Shown in pieces: positions 44,492 to 53,273 of a stretch of DNA of 64,000 nt (position 1 is its first letter; each line of letters opens with the position of its first letter). Position numbers and translations under genes: made by a program. Where the stretch lies: positions 62,001 through 126,000 of the forward strand of contig CAXBKQ010000008.1 in NCBI GenBank assembly GCA_963976435.1, read 5' to 3'. The notes below the pieces were generated by a model. It saw only the letters and a list, made by a program, of their open reading frames with translations, had not been told where the DNA came from and did not search any database. The stretch comes from CAKZNE01 sp963976435. GTDB taxonomy: Bacteria > Bacteroidota > Bacteroidia > Flavobacteriales > Schleiferiaceae.

Positions 44492-44499
44492 CAAACCTA
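44492..44499 (-). promoter_or_regulatory. -7 box (TAGGTTTG) of the symporter gene
   Basis: On the minus strand the box reads TAGGTTTG, matching TAnnTTTG, and ends 5 nt before the symporter ATG. Confidence 0.55.
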
Positions 44500-44584
44500 A
44501 ATTATTTTTTTCTTGTTTTTGAGCTTTGCGATTCTACACTATTAGGAGATTTTCAACAATCCAGTTTTTCTGCAATTACAATAG

Positions 44585-44592
44585 TACCTTTG
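44585..44592 (+). promoter_or_regulatory. -7 box (TACCTTTG) of the lipoprotein gene
   Basis: TACCTTTG matches TAnnTTTG exactly. It ends 12 nt before ATG 44605. Confidence 0.55.
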
Positions 44593-44604
44593 CAAGGCAA
44601 AAAA

Positions 44605-44961
44605 ATGATTCAAATGAAAAAATTTTTCGGCTTTATCTTTTTTCTGACTATGCTCAACTCTTGTCATGAAGAAAAAATTGAAAATAGCAACTATGTAATT
44701 GAAAGCGAAATTTTTGAAACTCAATTAGGAAAGGATAAGGTATATGGCATCAGCCTAAAGCTAAAATCCCCTCAAAATATCAAGGAATTTAAAGGAATAA
44801 AGTTGAGTTTTTACCAAAACGAAAAAGTGTGGATAGACACTATATTCGCTGAATTAAATGGTTCTGACACTTTAATTAGTGAAGTAATATTTACCGAAAG
44901 TAACAGTCTTGAAAAAGGCGAGCCCAGCTATAAATTTGAAAGCTTCGATATTGAATCCTGA
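44605..44961 (+). CDS. Small lipoprotein, unknown function
   Basis: I chose ATG 44605 (an ATG at 44614, MKKFFGF, is equally likely). An upstream open frame to 44407 is overlap with the symporter gene. The 118-residue protein has a lipobox NSCHEEK with Cys near residue 19-22, then a beta-rich domain with no motif I recognise. It is in a + strand run before the rRNA methyltransferase gene, which starts 10 nt before its stop. Confidence 0.65.
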   Translation: MIQMKKFFGFIFFLTMLNSCHEEKIENSNYVIESEIFETQLGKDKVYGISLKLKSPQNIKEFKGIKLSFYQNEKVWIDTIFAELNGSDTLISEVIFTESNSLEKGEPSYKFESFDIES

Positions 44962-46120
44962 AAATCTAAAAATCATCGCAAAAACCTATCATGGTTTGGA
45001 GGATGTTTTGGCAAAAGAGCTGAGAGTTCTTGGTGCCCAAAATGTAAAAATCATAAAAAGAGGGGTGAGATTTGAAGGGGATCTTGGCTTTGTCTACAAG
45101 GCCAATCTTTGGTGTAGAACCGCTCTTAGAATAATGGTTCCATTGGCTGAGTTTAAAATTAGAAATGAACAAGAGCTCTACAAAAAAATTAAATCCATAC
45201 CCTGGGAAGATCACTTTGATCTTGACAAAAGCATAGCTATTGATGCCGTGGTAAATGCGAGGCAGTATAGGAATAGTTTGTTTATTGCCCAAAAATCAAA
45301 GGATGCTATTGCAGACCGTTTTCGGGAAAAATTTAATGATAGACCATCGGTAGACACCAGCGATCCAGATATTCGGATTAATGTTCATATTCACAATGAG
45401 AATGTTACGGTTTCCCTAGATAGTTCTGGTCATTCTCTTCATAAAAGAGGTTATAGAGTGGATGCCAATATTGCTCCATTAAGCGAGGTCTTGGCAGCTG
45501 GAATTCTATCCTTGGCGGGATGGGATGCTATGAAAAACTTTATAGACCCGATGTGTGGTTCTGGAACCTTATTGATAGAAGCTGCATTAATGGCCCATAA
45601 TATTGCTCCCAATATTTTTAGGCAGGAATTTGGATTTCAAAAATGGAACAATTACGATGAAGATCTTTTTAAATTATTGTTTGAAAAGGCCATGGAGAAG
45701 GAAAAAAACTTTCATTTTAGCATTGAAGGCTACGACAAGGATACACTTTCGGTAATGAAATCCAGGAAAAATTTAAAAAGTGCTTTGATGGATGAGGAAA
45801 TCTCTGTTCAGAAAATGGATTTTTTAAATTTCAAAAAGCATGAAGACTTTAAAGAGAAGGGGCTATTAGTTTTTAACCCACCCTATGGTGAGAAAATGGA
45901 AGCCGATATTCCTGCACTTTACAAAGGAATTGGAGATAGTCTTAAGAAAGACTTTGGAGGATATACAGCTTGGATTTTCACCTCCTCATCCGAAGGAATT
46001 AAAAACATTGGCCTAAAACCCTCCAAAAGAATTCAGCTTTTTAATGGAAAATTAGAAAGTTGGCTAGTAAAATATGACCTCTATGAAGGCAGTAAAAAAG
46101 CAAAATATCAAAGTGAATAA
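44951..46120 (+). CDS. rlmL: THUMP-domain rRNA methyltransferase (RlmL-like)
   Basis: This is a class I RNA methyltransferase with a THUMP domain, related to the N-terminal half of E. coli RlmL (23S rRNA m2G2445). The ORF is open to a TTG at 44909, but TTG 44951 (NPENLKIIAKTYHGLEDVL) fits homologues better and cuts overlap with the upstream gene to 11 nt. Signs include the THUMP region (about 40-150), DPMCGSGTLLIEAALMA for SAM binding, and the catalytic NPPYGEKM. About 389 residues. Confidence 0.85.
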   Translation: MNPENLKIIAKTYHGLEDVLAKELRVLGAQNVKIIKRGVRFEGDLGFVYKANLWCRTALRIMVPLAEFKIRNEQELYKKIKSIPWEDHFDLDKSIAIDAVVNARQYRNSLFIAQKSKDAIADRFREKFNDRPSVDTSDPDIRINVHIHNENVTVSLDSSGHSLHKRGYRVDANIAPLSEVLAAGILSLAGWDAMKNFIDPMCGSGTLLIEAALMAHNIAPNIFRQEFGFQKWNNYDEDLFKLLFEKAMEKEKNFHFSIEGYDKDTLSVMKSRKNLKSALMDEEISVQKMDFLNFKKHEDFKEKGLLVFNPPYGEKMEADIPALYKGIGDSLKKDFGGYTAWIFTSSSEGIKNIGLKPSKRIQLFNGKLESWLVKYDLYEGSKKAKYQSE

Positions 46121-47141
46121 TCTTTTTAAACTATCATTTTTAGGCCTTTCTATCTTGGCTATTTTCAGCTCTTGTGAAGACCCTAGCCGAAAAATTAAAA
46201 ATGAAAAGCTAAGCCTCCAGCTCGAAAAGGCCGACATTTTTATCAATAACAAATTTTATATTGGTATCGGCAAACAGGAGGAAAGTTTCGATTCCATTTT
46301 TGTAAATGGTTCTAGATGGGATAATTATGATCCAGATACCAAAAAAATTGCACTGAGCTATTCACAGGTTGGAAGTAAATCTTTAAAAATTTTAGCCTTT
46401 CGTGATGGTGACAAAAAAATTGGGAATGTAAATTTCAGAATTCTTTCCAAAAAAGCAGTAAAACCATTGCTCTATGAAATTGTAAAGGTTCTTCCTCATG
46501 ATCCAAAGGCCTATACTCAAGGTTATGAATTGTACAATGGTTTCCTATATGAAAGTTTAGGGCAATACAGACAATCTGAAATCCGGAAACAAGAATTCCC
46601 AAGCACGAAAATTTTAAAATCATTTGCTTTGCCTAGTGAGCTATTTGCTGAGGGACTCAGTATTCTAAGAGATACCGTTTACCAGGCAACCTGGAAAGCT
46701 AGAAAATGCCTAAGCTATGACCTCGATTTAAATCCCATTGCAAAAATGAATATTCCCACCGTGGAAGGCTGGGGATTAACCAATGATGGAAAGCATTTAA
46801 TTATTTCTGATGGAAGCCATATTATCTATTATTTAGATAGTAAAATGAATATTGTAAAAGCCCAGGAAATTTACAATCAAAGGCAGGCATTAGGACAATT
46901 AAACGAGCTGGAATATGTTGATAATAAGATATATGCCAATATTTACACCACCGATTATATTTTTGTTTTTAATCCTCAAAACGGAGTAGCTGAGGCCTAT
47001 GTAGATTTAGCACCACTTCGAAAAAAATTGAATAATCCAGCAGCAGAGGTATTAAATGGAATTGCCTATATAAAGGAAACTGGAAATTTCTTGGTTACTG
47101 GAAAATATTGGGACAAAGCTTTTATCATTAAATTAATTTGA
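46074..47141 (+). CDS. Glutamine cyclotransferase lipoprotein
   Basis: The protein (about 355 residues) matches the bacterial glutaminyl-peptide cyclotransferase family, which forms N-terminal pyroglutamate. It has a lipobox FSSCEDP near residue 34 and, in the C-terminal half, YTQGYELYNGFLYESLGQ (about 142-159) and the final VLNGIAYIKETGNFLVTGKYW. These are the conserved blade motifs of the family. ATG 46083 is an alternative start. It overlaps the rRNA methyltransferase gene by 47 nt. Confidence 0.82.
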   Translation: MTSMKAVKKQNIKVNNLFKLSFLGLSILAIFSSCEDPSRKIKNEKLSLQLEKADIFINNKFYIGIGKQEESFDSIFVNGSRWDNYDPDTKKIALSYSQVGSKSLKILAFRDGDKKIGNVNFRILSKKAVKPLLYEIVKVLPHDPKAYTQGYELYNGFLYESLGQYRQSEIRKQEFPSTKILKSFALPSELFAEGLSILRDTVYQATWKARKCLSYDLDLNPIAKMNIPTVEGWGLTNDGKHLIISDGSHIIYYLDSKMNIVKAQEIYNQRQALGQLNELEYVDNKIYANIYTTDYIFVFNPQNGVAEAYVDLAPLRKKLNNPAAEVLNGIAYIKETGNFLVTGKYWDKAFIIKLI

Positions 47142-47188
47142 TGAGCATAAAACTCTTATTCTCCTAAAATATAGCACTTTTGCCTTCA

Positions 47189-49642
47189 ATGGATTTATTT
47201 GCTGAAGTAATATTACCACTTGCCTTACCTCAAAATTATACCTACCAAATCCCTGCTTCAATGCAACAAAGTTTGGATATTGGAATGCGTGTAGTTGTTC
47301 AATTGGGAAAGAGGAAGCTATATACTGGACTAGTGGCAAAAATCCATTCTGAAGTTCCTGAGGCTTATCATCCAAAGGAAATTTTAGAGATTGAAGATCG
47401 TGAACCGATAGTAAGCCCCAAACAAATGCAGCTTTGGAGGTGGATTTCTGAATATTATATGTGCTACCAAGGAGAGGTGATGATGGCCTCCCTTCCTTCT
47501 GGACTAAAACTAGAAAGTGAAACCGTGGTACTAAGGAACCATTTGAAGGAAATTGTTGATGACGAAATCAGCGACCATGAATTTTTGATAATAGAGGCAT
47601 TAGAAAGTCAAGATGCCCTATCTATTAAAGAGATTGCCGAAATTATCGACATAAAGAATCCATTGAAAATTATTCAAAACCTCTTAGGTAAGCACTATAT
47701 AGTTTTAGAGGAAGAATTAAAAACGGGATATAAGCCCAAGCAGAAAAAATATGTAACCATTAATCCAGATTTAGGCGAAGAGGAAATTTCAGACTACTTT
47801 GAAAAACTTAGCAAAGCTCCTAAACAAAGAGATTTATTACTTAGTTATTTTTCCTTAAAATCGCAATTAGGTAGCAGCAAAAAAATGGCAGCCAGCCAAT
47901 TGCTAAAAGAGAGTGGTTCTTCTAGCGCGAGTTTAAATTCCCTGGTTAAAAAAGAAATTTTTCAAATCTATTTTGATAAGGATATAGCAGAAAAATACGC
48001 TGATGAAACTTATGACCTAAAAAGCTTAAACGAACATCAGCAAAAGGCGCTTTTAGAAATACAAAATGAATTTAAATCAAAAGATTGCGTGCTGCTTCAT
48101 GGAGTTACCAGTTCTGGTAAAACTGAAATTTATGTTAGCCTAATTAACGAGGTATTAAAGGAAAGTAAGCAGATTCTATATTTGGTTCCAGAAATTGCTC
48201 TTACGACGCAACTAATCAGCCGATTACAATATTATTTTGGAGATCAGGTATTAATTTACCATTCCAGATTCAGTGATAGGAAAAGGGTGGAAACTTGGTT
48301 GGAACTGGTTCGGAATCCAGAAAAACCTGTTTTAGTTATTGGAGCGAGAAGCAGTCTCCTTCTACCTTTCTCAAATTTAGGGCTTATTATAGTTGACGAG
48401 GAACATGAAACTAGCTTTAAGCAATACGACCCTGCTCCTCGTTATCAGGCTAGAGATTCTGCAATAGTTCTGGCAAAAATTCATAATACCAAAGTGCTCT
48501 TAGGCTCTGCTACACCTTCTTTTGAGAGTTATTACAATGCTAAAAGAGGAAAGTTTGGTCTGGTGGAAATATTTAAACGCCATGGCGACATTCCCTTGCC
48601 CGAAATTCAATGTATAGATCTAAAACGTGCGCGTTCTAAAAGAGAAATGCAGGGGCATTTTAGTGTGGATTTAATTAATGAGATTAAGGAAGTTTTAAAA
48701 AACAAAAAGCAGGTTATCCTTTTTCAGAACAGGCGAGGCTTTTCCACTATGGTTCAATGTAATAGTTGTGGACATGTTACCCAGTGTAAAAATTGCGATA
48801 TCACGCTCACCTACCACAAACATATAGATTCATTACGTTGCCATTATTGTGGGTTTTCCAGGAAAGTCCCACAACGATGCCCGGCCTGCAATAGCAGTGA
48901 AATCCGAGCATTGGGATTTGGAACGGAGAAATTAGAGGATGATCTTCAATTGATCCTTGAAAATGCGGTGATCCGAAGAATGGATTTGGATAGCACCCGA
49001 AAAAAAAATGCTTATGAAAATATCATCCAAGAATTTGAAGATGGAGCCATAGATATTTTGGTGGGCACCCAAATGGTAACCAAAGGATTAGACTTTGAAA
49101 ATGTTGCTCTGGTTGGAATAATGAATGCTGATACTCTTTTGAATTTCCCAGATTTTAGAAGCCATGAAAGGGCATTTCACCTAATGGCCCAGGTGGCAGG
49201 AAGGGCTGGAAGAAAAGGAAATAGAGGAAAGGTTTTAATACAAACCTCTGATCCCTACCACCAGGTTATAAGGAAGGTGATGGACAATGATTATCTAAAT
49301 ATGTATTTGGATGGAATTTATGAAAGGAAAAACTATAGCTACCCTCCTTATAATAGATTGATAAAAATTACTTTAAAGCACAAGGATAGGAGCCACCTTG
49401 CTCATTCATCGAGTTTAATTGGAAAGGAATTAAGAGAAATATTCGGCGCCCGAGTATTAGGACCTGAATTTCCATTAATTGCCAGATTGAGAAACCTCTT
49501 TCAAATGGAAATAATATTAAAATTAGAGGAGGAAATATCTTTAAAAAAGGTAAAATTCAATCTTAGAGAAAATATAGAAATGTTCTTTAAAAATCATCCA
49601 AAAGAAAAGGTTAGGGTAATTTTTGATGTAGATCCTTTCTAA
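47189..49642 (+). CDS. priA: Primosomal helicase PriA
   Basis: PriA restarts stalled replication forks. I used ATG 47189 instead of the TTG at 47180. The 817-residue protein has an N-terminal DNA-binding part, Walker A GVTSSGKTEIYV, the DEEH box in IIVDEEHETSFKQYDP, and a zinc-binding cluster from CNSCGHVTQCKNC to QRCPAC. The C-terminal helicase motifs include VGTQMVTKGLDF and QVAGRAGR. Its stop overlaps the stop of the convergent YhhN gene by 4 nt. Confidence 0.92.
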   Translation: MDLFAEVILPLALPQNYTYQIPASMQQSLDIGMRVVVQLGKRKLYTGLVAKIHSEVPEAYHPKEILEIEDREPIVSPKQMQLWRWISEYYMCYQGEVMMASLPSGLKLESETVVLRNHLKEIVDDEISDHEFLIIEALESQDALSIKEIAEIIDIKNPLKIIQNLLGKHYIVLEEELKTGYKPKQKKYVTINPDLGEEEISDYFEKLSKAPKQRDLLLSYFSLKSQLGSSKKMAASQLLKESGSSSASLNSLVKKEIFQIYFDKDIAEKYADETYDLKSLNEHQQKALLEIQNEFKSKDCVLLHGVTSSGKTEIYVSLINEVLKESKQILYLVPEIALTTQLISRLQYYFGDQVLIYHSRFSDRKRVETWLELVRNPEKPVLVIGARSSLLLPFSNLGLIIVDEEHETSFKQYDPAPRYQARDSAIVLAKIHNTKVLLGSATPSFESYYNAKRGKFGLVEIFKRHGDIPLPEIQCIDLKRARSKREMQGHFSVDLINEIKEVLKNKKQVILFQNRRGFSTMVQCNSCGHVTQCKNCDITLTYHKHIDSLRCHYCGFSRKVPQRCPACNSSEIRALGFGTEKLEDDLQLILENAVIRRMDLDSTRKKNAYENIIQEFEDGAIDILVGTQMVTKGLDFENVALVGIMNADTLLNFPDFRSHERAFHLMAQVAGRAGRKGNRGKVLIQTSDPYHQVIRKVMDNDYLNMYLDGIYERKNYSYPPYNRLIKITLKHKDRSHLAHSSSLIGKELREIFGARVLGPEFPLIARLRNLFQMEIILKLEEEISLKKVKFNLRENIEMFFKNHPKEKVRVIFDVDPF

Positions 49643-50319
49643 ACAGAAATTTTATCATCCACAAGCTTAAAATGCTTCAAGACACTTAGGATAATTAAAA
49701 ATTGTGCGGCGGCATAGGTGGCGAAAATCAAATATTCAAAATTTTCATTTAGCCCCTTAAACCTATTTATAGCTATTAAATAATCAGATAATACGAAAAG
49801 TAAAACACCTAAGGGGAGCCAATAATTTTTTGTGCGATTGGTGAAATTAAATTGGACGGAACTCAGGAGGTTTATTCCTATTAATGCAGCATAAATATTA
49901 ATGGGGACAAACATATCACTGGGAATTTCAATACATCTATTCAGGCTAAAAATCAACAAGCCTACAAAAATGATATTGATGATAAGTGATGGAATATGCA
50001 TCTTCCCCTGGCGCCTTCTATTAAAAAAAATAGCATAGCAAATATGAGCCAATCCAAAGGATGCCATTCCTGCAAGGAAATAGTCCTTATTTAATTGCAT
50101 TAAAAAAACATCGCCAAGCAAGGAAAACAACAAAGCGCTAGCCACCCACCATTTTGTGGAATTCTTTAGGTTTTCAATTTTGCTGATGAAAAACAATAAC
50201 AAGGAAAATAAAACCAGAGGCTTGCTTATATAAAATAAAGCTGGATCGGGTTTATAAATTATGGCCAAATGAAAAATTACAAAAGCCCAATATAATTTTG
50301 AAAAATCCTTTAGTCTCAA
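49639..50319 (-). CDS. YhhN family (lysoplasmalogenase-like) membrane protein
   Basis: The 226-residue protein has about eight hydrophobic segments, the size and topology of the YhhN/TMEM86 family, with KPLVLFSLLLFFISK (about 31-45), LLGDVFLM (about 66-73) and VLFVLSDYLIAINRF near residue 177. TMEM86B is a lysoplasmalogenase; bacterial members have been suggested to share this activity. It starts 2 nt after the M48 peptidase gene's stop. Confidence 0.72.
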   Translation of the reverse strand: MRLKDFSKLYWAFVIFHLAIIYKPDPALFYISKPLVLFSLLLFFISKIENLKNSTKWWVASALLFSLLGDVFLMQLNKDYFLAGMASFGLAHICYAIFFNRRRQGKMHIPSLIINIIFVGLLIFSLNRCIEIPSDMFVPINIYAALIGINLLSSVQFNFTNRTKNYWLPLGVLLFVLSDYLIAINRFKGLNENFEYLIFATYAAAQFLIILSVLKHFKLVDDKISV

Positions 50320-50321
50320 GT

Positions 50322-51122
50322 CTATTTATTAGGATTGTAATATCCCAATGCTTCAGGCATCCATTTTTCCAAATTCTTAATTCTAGTGCTATGACTAGGG
50401 TGTGTAGATAAAAATTCAGGTGGGGCTTGACCTCCAGAATTTGCGGACATTCTTTCCCAGAATTTAGGAGCCTCTCTTGGGTCATATCCAGCCATTGCCA
50501 TATAAATTAATCCCATTCTATCCGCTTCGCTCTCATGCAATCTGCTAAATGGCAAAAGTGCACCATATTGAGAAGCAACTCCATAGGCACCCATAAAAAT
50601 AGCTTGTGTTTGTTCTGGCTTATCCTTAATTGCAAGGGCTAATGCTATTCCGCCGGCTTGCTGAGCTAAGCCCTGAGACATCCTTTCTGCTCCATGCCTA
50701 GCCACAGCATGTGCAATCTCATGTCCCATAACTACCGCTACACCTTTTTCATCCTTGCAGATAGGCATTATTCCTGTGTAAAAAGCAACCTTACCACCAG
50801 GCATACACCATGCATTTACTGTATTCGCCTCCTCTAATAGATTGAACTCCCAAGCATAACCTTCAAGGTCCTTGGCTTCATTTCTTCTGTTTTTATCCTG
50901 CTCTACCGCAACTCGGATTTTATTCCCAGCATCTTTCACCCATTTCGTCCATTCGCTATTGCTACTTTTTGGACTATCCTTCATTACTTGATCATATTGA
51001 GAATAACTCATGGACTGCATTTGGCTAGCTGGCAACAAAGGCAATCTCTTTCTTCCCGTTAAGGAAACGGTACTACAAGCAGCAAGAAGAAAAACTGTGG
51101 AATAAGCAAAAATCTTTTTCAT
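50322..51122 (-). CDS. M48 family metallopeptidase, lipoprotein
   Basis: The 266-residue protein is a zinc-dependent endopeptidase of the M48 (LoiP/YcaL) type. Signs are a lipobox LLAACS with Cys16, the zinc site HEIAH at 134-138, and the third ligand in HESEADRMGL. It is probably tethered to a membrane and degrades misfolded envelope proteins by analogy. A TAATTTTG box lies 45 nt upstream of the ATG. Confidence 0.85.
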   Translation of the reverse strand: MKKIFAYSTVFLLAACSTVSLTGRKRLPLLPASQMQSMSYSQYDQVMKDSPKSSNSEWTKWVKDAGNKIRVAVEQDKNRRNEAKDLEGYAWEFNLLEEANTVNAWCMPGGKVAFYTGIMPICKDEKGVAVVMGHEIAHAVARHGAERMSQGLAQQAGGIALALAIKDKPEQTQAIFMGAYGVASQYGALLPFSRLHESEADRMGLIYMAMAGYDPREAPKFWERMSANSGGQAPPEFLSTHPSHSTRIKNLEKWMPEALGYYNPNK

Positions 51123-51167
51123 AAAACCCTATTTCTATTTTGGTAAAACTAATCTCTTTTTCACTGC

Positions 51168-51175
51168 CAAAATTA
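51168..51175 (-). promoter_or_regulatory. -7 box (TAATTTTG) of the M48 peptidase gene
   Basis: On the minus strand the box reads TAATTTTG, an exact match to TAnnTTTG. It ends about 45 nt upstream of the ATG. Confidence 0.5.
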
Positions 51176-51228
51176 ATATTAATTTACAAACACTACCGAC
51201 TATATGTCATTGTATTTTCAGTAAAACT

Positions 51229-51249
51229 GACACGATGTCTTTAATTTCG
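51229..51249 (+). promoter_or_regulatory. Palindrome and -7-like box upstream of hsp20
   Basis: An 11-nt palindrome (GACA-CGA-TGTC, 51229-51239) directly precedes a TAATTTCG box (51242-51249). It is a candidate operator or stress-control site for the downstream hsp20 gene. The function is inferred only from position. Confidence 0.35.
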
Positions 51250-51333
51250 CCAAGGGGTACTGAATTTTCGATTTGGTATTTGATTTGACTAGAGCAAGTC
51301 ATGATTAATAAAACAAATTTAAATTCAGATATC

Positions 51334-51780
51334 ATGAAAATTATAAAAAGAAACCCCGCATTAAGTAATCCATTTCAACCTTCATTAAGTTCTTTATTTG
51401 ATGATGATTTTTTCAATTTTGGAGAATCTTCAAACTCTAAATGGAGCAAATTACCACCCGTAAATATTTCTGAAACCAAAGATGATTTTAAGGTGGACCT
51501 TGCTGCACCAGGATTCAACAAGGAGGACTTTAAAGTGAAAATAGAAAACAAATTACTTACCATTGAAGCCGAGAGGAAGGAAGATAAAACAACCGAAGGC
51601 GAAAACTTTACAAGACGTGAGTTTATCCAAAATTCCTTTACAAGATCTTTCCACCTTCCAGAAAATAAAATTTCTGAGGAGAGCATCAATGCCAGCTATG
51701 AAAATGGTGTATTAAGTTTAAGTCTTCCAAAAAAAGAGGAAGCAAAATCTCAGGAGCCAAAATTAATTGAGATCTCCTAA
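51334..51780 (+). CDS. Small heat-shock protein, Hsp20/alpha-crystallin family
   Basis: I chose ATG 51334 (MKIIKRNP), which matches usual N-termini. The frame is open to 51301. The 148-residue protein has the alpha-crystallin domain (about 45-135) with PPVNISETKDDFKVDLAAPG, LTIEAERK and the A-x-x-x-n-G-V-L motif (ASYENGVLSLSLPK). It is an ATP-independent holdase. A strong terminator follows, so it is a single-gene transcript. Confidence 0.9.
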   Translation: MKIIKRNPALSNPFQPSLSSLFDDDFFNFGESSNSKWSKLPPVNISETKDDFKVDLAAPGFNKEDFKVKIENKLLTIEAERKEDKTTEGENFTRREFIQNSFTRSFHLPENKISEESINASYENGVLSLSLPKKEEAKSQEPKLIEIS

Positions 51781-51806
51781 TCTGCAGATTAGTCTATATA
51801 TATCAC

Positions 51807-51850
51807 GCCTCGTTGGCCTTTATTTAGGGGCCGGCGAGGCATTTTTTTTT
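51807..51850 (+). terminator. Rho-independent terminator of hsp20
   Basis: A 12-bp stem (GCCTCGTTGGCC pairing with GGCCGGCGAGGC, two G-T wobbles) with a 10-nt loop is followed by nine Ts. Its end touches the stop of the convergent rhodanese gene at 51849. Confidence 0.85.
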
Positions 51851-52817
51851 AGCCTTTTTCAAACTCTAGTTCATCGTGATGACTCCATTCTATCCAAGAG
51901 CCATCGTAATTCCAAACATTTGGCATTCCAAGAATTTCGCGAAAGTAAAAGGCTAACAATGCCGATCGAGCACCGGATTGACAATAAACCACAACTTCAC
52001 TATCCTTTTCTAGATTGAGAAATTGAAGCTTCTCTTCTACCTCCCACGGTTCCCTAAAACAAAAATCCTCGCCATCAGAAATGCGGTTCACCTCCGAATA
52101 GTCAAAACGAATAGCGGCTGGGATTCTACCCCCCTTTGCCGCACCCTTTTTCACTACGCTTCCCGAAAACTCTTCTATTGTCCTAGAATCTAAAAGCACA
52201 ATATCGGTTCTGATTTTCAGCAATTCATCGAGCTCAATATCGAGCTTGGCCTTTCTTTTTACAGTAAAATTGAATTTTGATTTTGGATATTTTGAATTTA
52301 GATATTGAAGAGGATAGTTCAATGATTTCCACTGGTGAATACCACCATTGAGAAATCTTATTTTATCAAATCCATAATGGCTTAATATAAACCATAACCG
52401 AGCAGCATTTACAGCACCTCTGTCATCATAAAGGATTAAACTATCCTCATTTCTAATGCCCATTTCGGAGAAGAGAATTTCAATTTTTTCCTTGGAAGCT
52501 TTAAAGCTGTTTAGGCCATCTTTTTGTTCATTGAAATCATTTCTCCAAATTTGTAATGCTCCTGGAATATGGCCAGTTTTGAAATCTTCAGGTTTCCGAA
52601 CATCCAATATTTTACTGGATCTTGAGGAATTTAAAATTGATTGTAATTCCGTACAACTAATAATAGAGGGCTGCTCGGCAATTGACCTAAGCTCGTGATT
52701 TACAATGTTTGCAAGTGATGGCTTTTCCCCTCGTTCCTTGTAATACAATTGCCCTTCGCAGGATATTAGAAGCAAAGTAAAAACGATTAGTGTATATTTT
52801 AATCTAATAAATACCAT
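51849..52817 (-). CDS. Two-domain rhodanese (thiosulfate/3-mercaptopyruvate sulfurtransferase-like) lipoprotein
   Basis: The 322-residue protein has a lipobox near LLISCEG (Cys about 20), an N-terminal rhodanese domain with a non-catalytic site (LYDDRGAVNAA, Asp where Cys is usual) and a C-terminal catalytic domain with Cys279 in VVYCQSGARSALL. The two-domain layout is that of TST and MPST enzymes, which move sulfane sulfur to thiols or cyanide. It is the last gene of the sulfite dehydrogenase group, overlapping the cytochrome gene by 19 nt. Confidence 0.85.
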   Translation of the reverse strand: MVFIRLKYTLIVFTLLLISCEGQLYYKERGEKPSLANIVNHELRSIAEQPSIISCTELQSILNSSRSSKILDVRKPEDFKTGHIPGALQIWRNDFNEQKDGLNSFKASKEKIEILFSEMGIRNEDSLILYDDRGAVNAARLWFILSHYGFDKIRFLNGGIHQWKSLNYPLQYLNSKYPKSKFNFTVKRKAKLDIELDELLKIRTDIVLLDSRTIEEFSGSVVKKGAAKGGRIPAAIRFDYSEVNRISDGEDFCFREPWEVEEKLQFLNLEKDSEVVVYCQSGARSALLAFYFREILGMPNVWNYDGSWIEWSHHDELEFEKG

Positions 52818-53272
52818 TCAGTATCAAGATTTGGTCGCCTGCTCGAATTTACATTTAATCCGGTCTTTTTTGAAGGATTATAATATTTTGCCAAATAATT
52901 CAAAATAGGCAGCTCATTATCACCAAGGTCCCACAAGTTTTGTTCAGCTTGCATCCAGCGAATTTTTTCTAGCCAAACTTCCTTAGTGAAGAAATTTTGA
53001 GTTACTAGATCTAAATGGTGACAGGATTGGCAGTTTTGCTTCACTAAAATATAACCTTCATCCACTATTAAATTGGATTCAGGGTCTATGGAACCAATAT
53101 CAAGCTTCAGATCATTGCTTACTATTTCATTAGAAACTAGCTTTGGATTTTGGGGGTTTTCAGCTAGGTAAACCCAAACAAAAAACAGTATCAGATTTAA
53201 GGCCATCAGCCTAATCATCCATTTTGCCCTTTTGTGGATTTTGCTAAATATTAATGAATCCCCTTCCTCCAA
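52799..53272 (-). CDS. Membrane-anchored monohaem cytochrome c
   Basis: The 157-residue protein has an N-terminal membrane anchor (about 19-36), then a periplasmic domain with a single CQSCH haem site (Cys81, Cys84, His85). Position directly after a sulfite dehydrogenase gene suggests it takes electrons from that enzyme, as SorB does for SorA. I do not see an obvious distal Met by motif. The start is TTG 53272; an internal ATG at 53218 would shorten the cytoplasmic end. Maturation needs the ccm system. Confidence 0.8.
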   Translation of the reverse strand: MEEGDSLIFSKIHKRAKWMIRLMALNLILFFVWVYLAENPQNPKLVSNEIVSNDLKLDIGSIDPESNLIVDEGYILVKQNCQSCHHLDLVTQNFFTKEVWLEKIRWMQAEQNLWDLGDNELPILNYLAKYYNPSKKTGLNVNSSRRPNLDTEWYLLD

Positions 53273-53273
53273 A

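Noticed and set aside
44407..44604. Upstream extension of the small lipoprotein ORF
   Set aside because: It lies within the divergent symporter gene's 5' end and has no signal character; the promoter box at 44585-44592 lies within it.
51807..51850. Inverted repeat after hsp20 as an attachment or integron site
   Set aside because: The stem plus T-run fits a simple terminator, and no recombinase gene is near.
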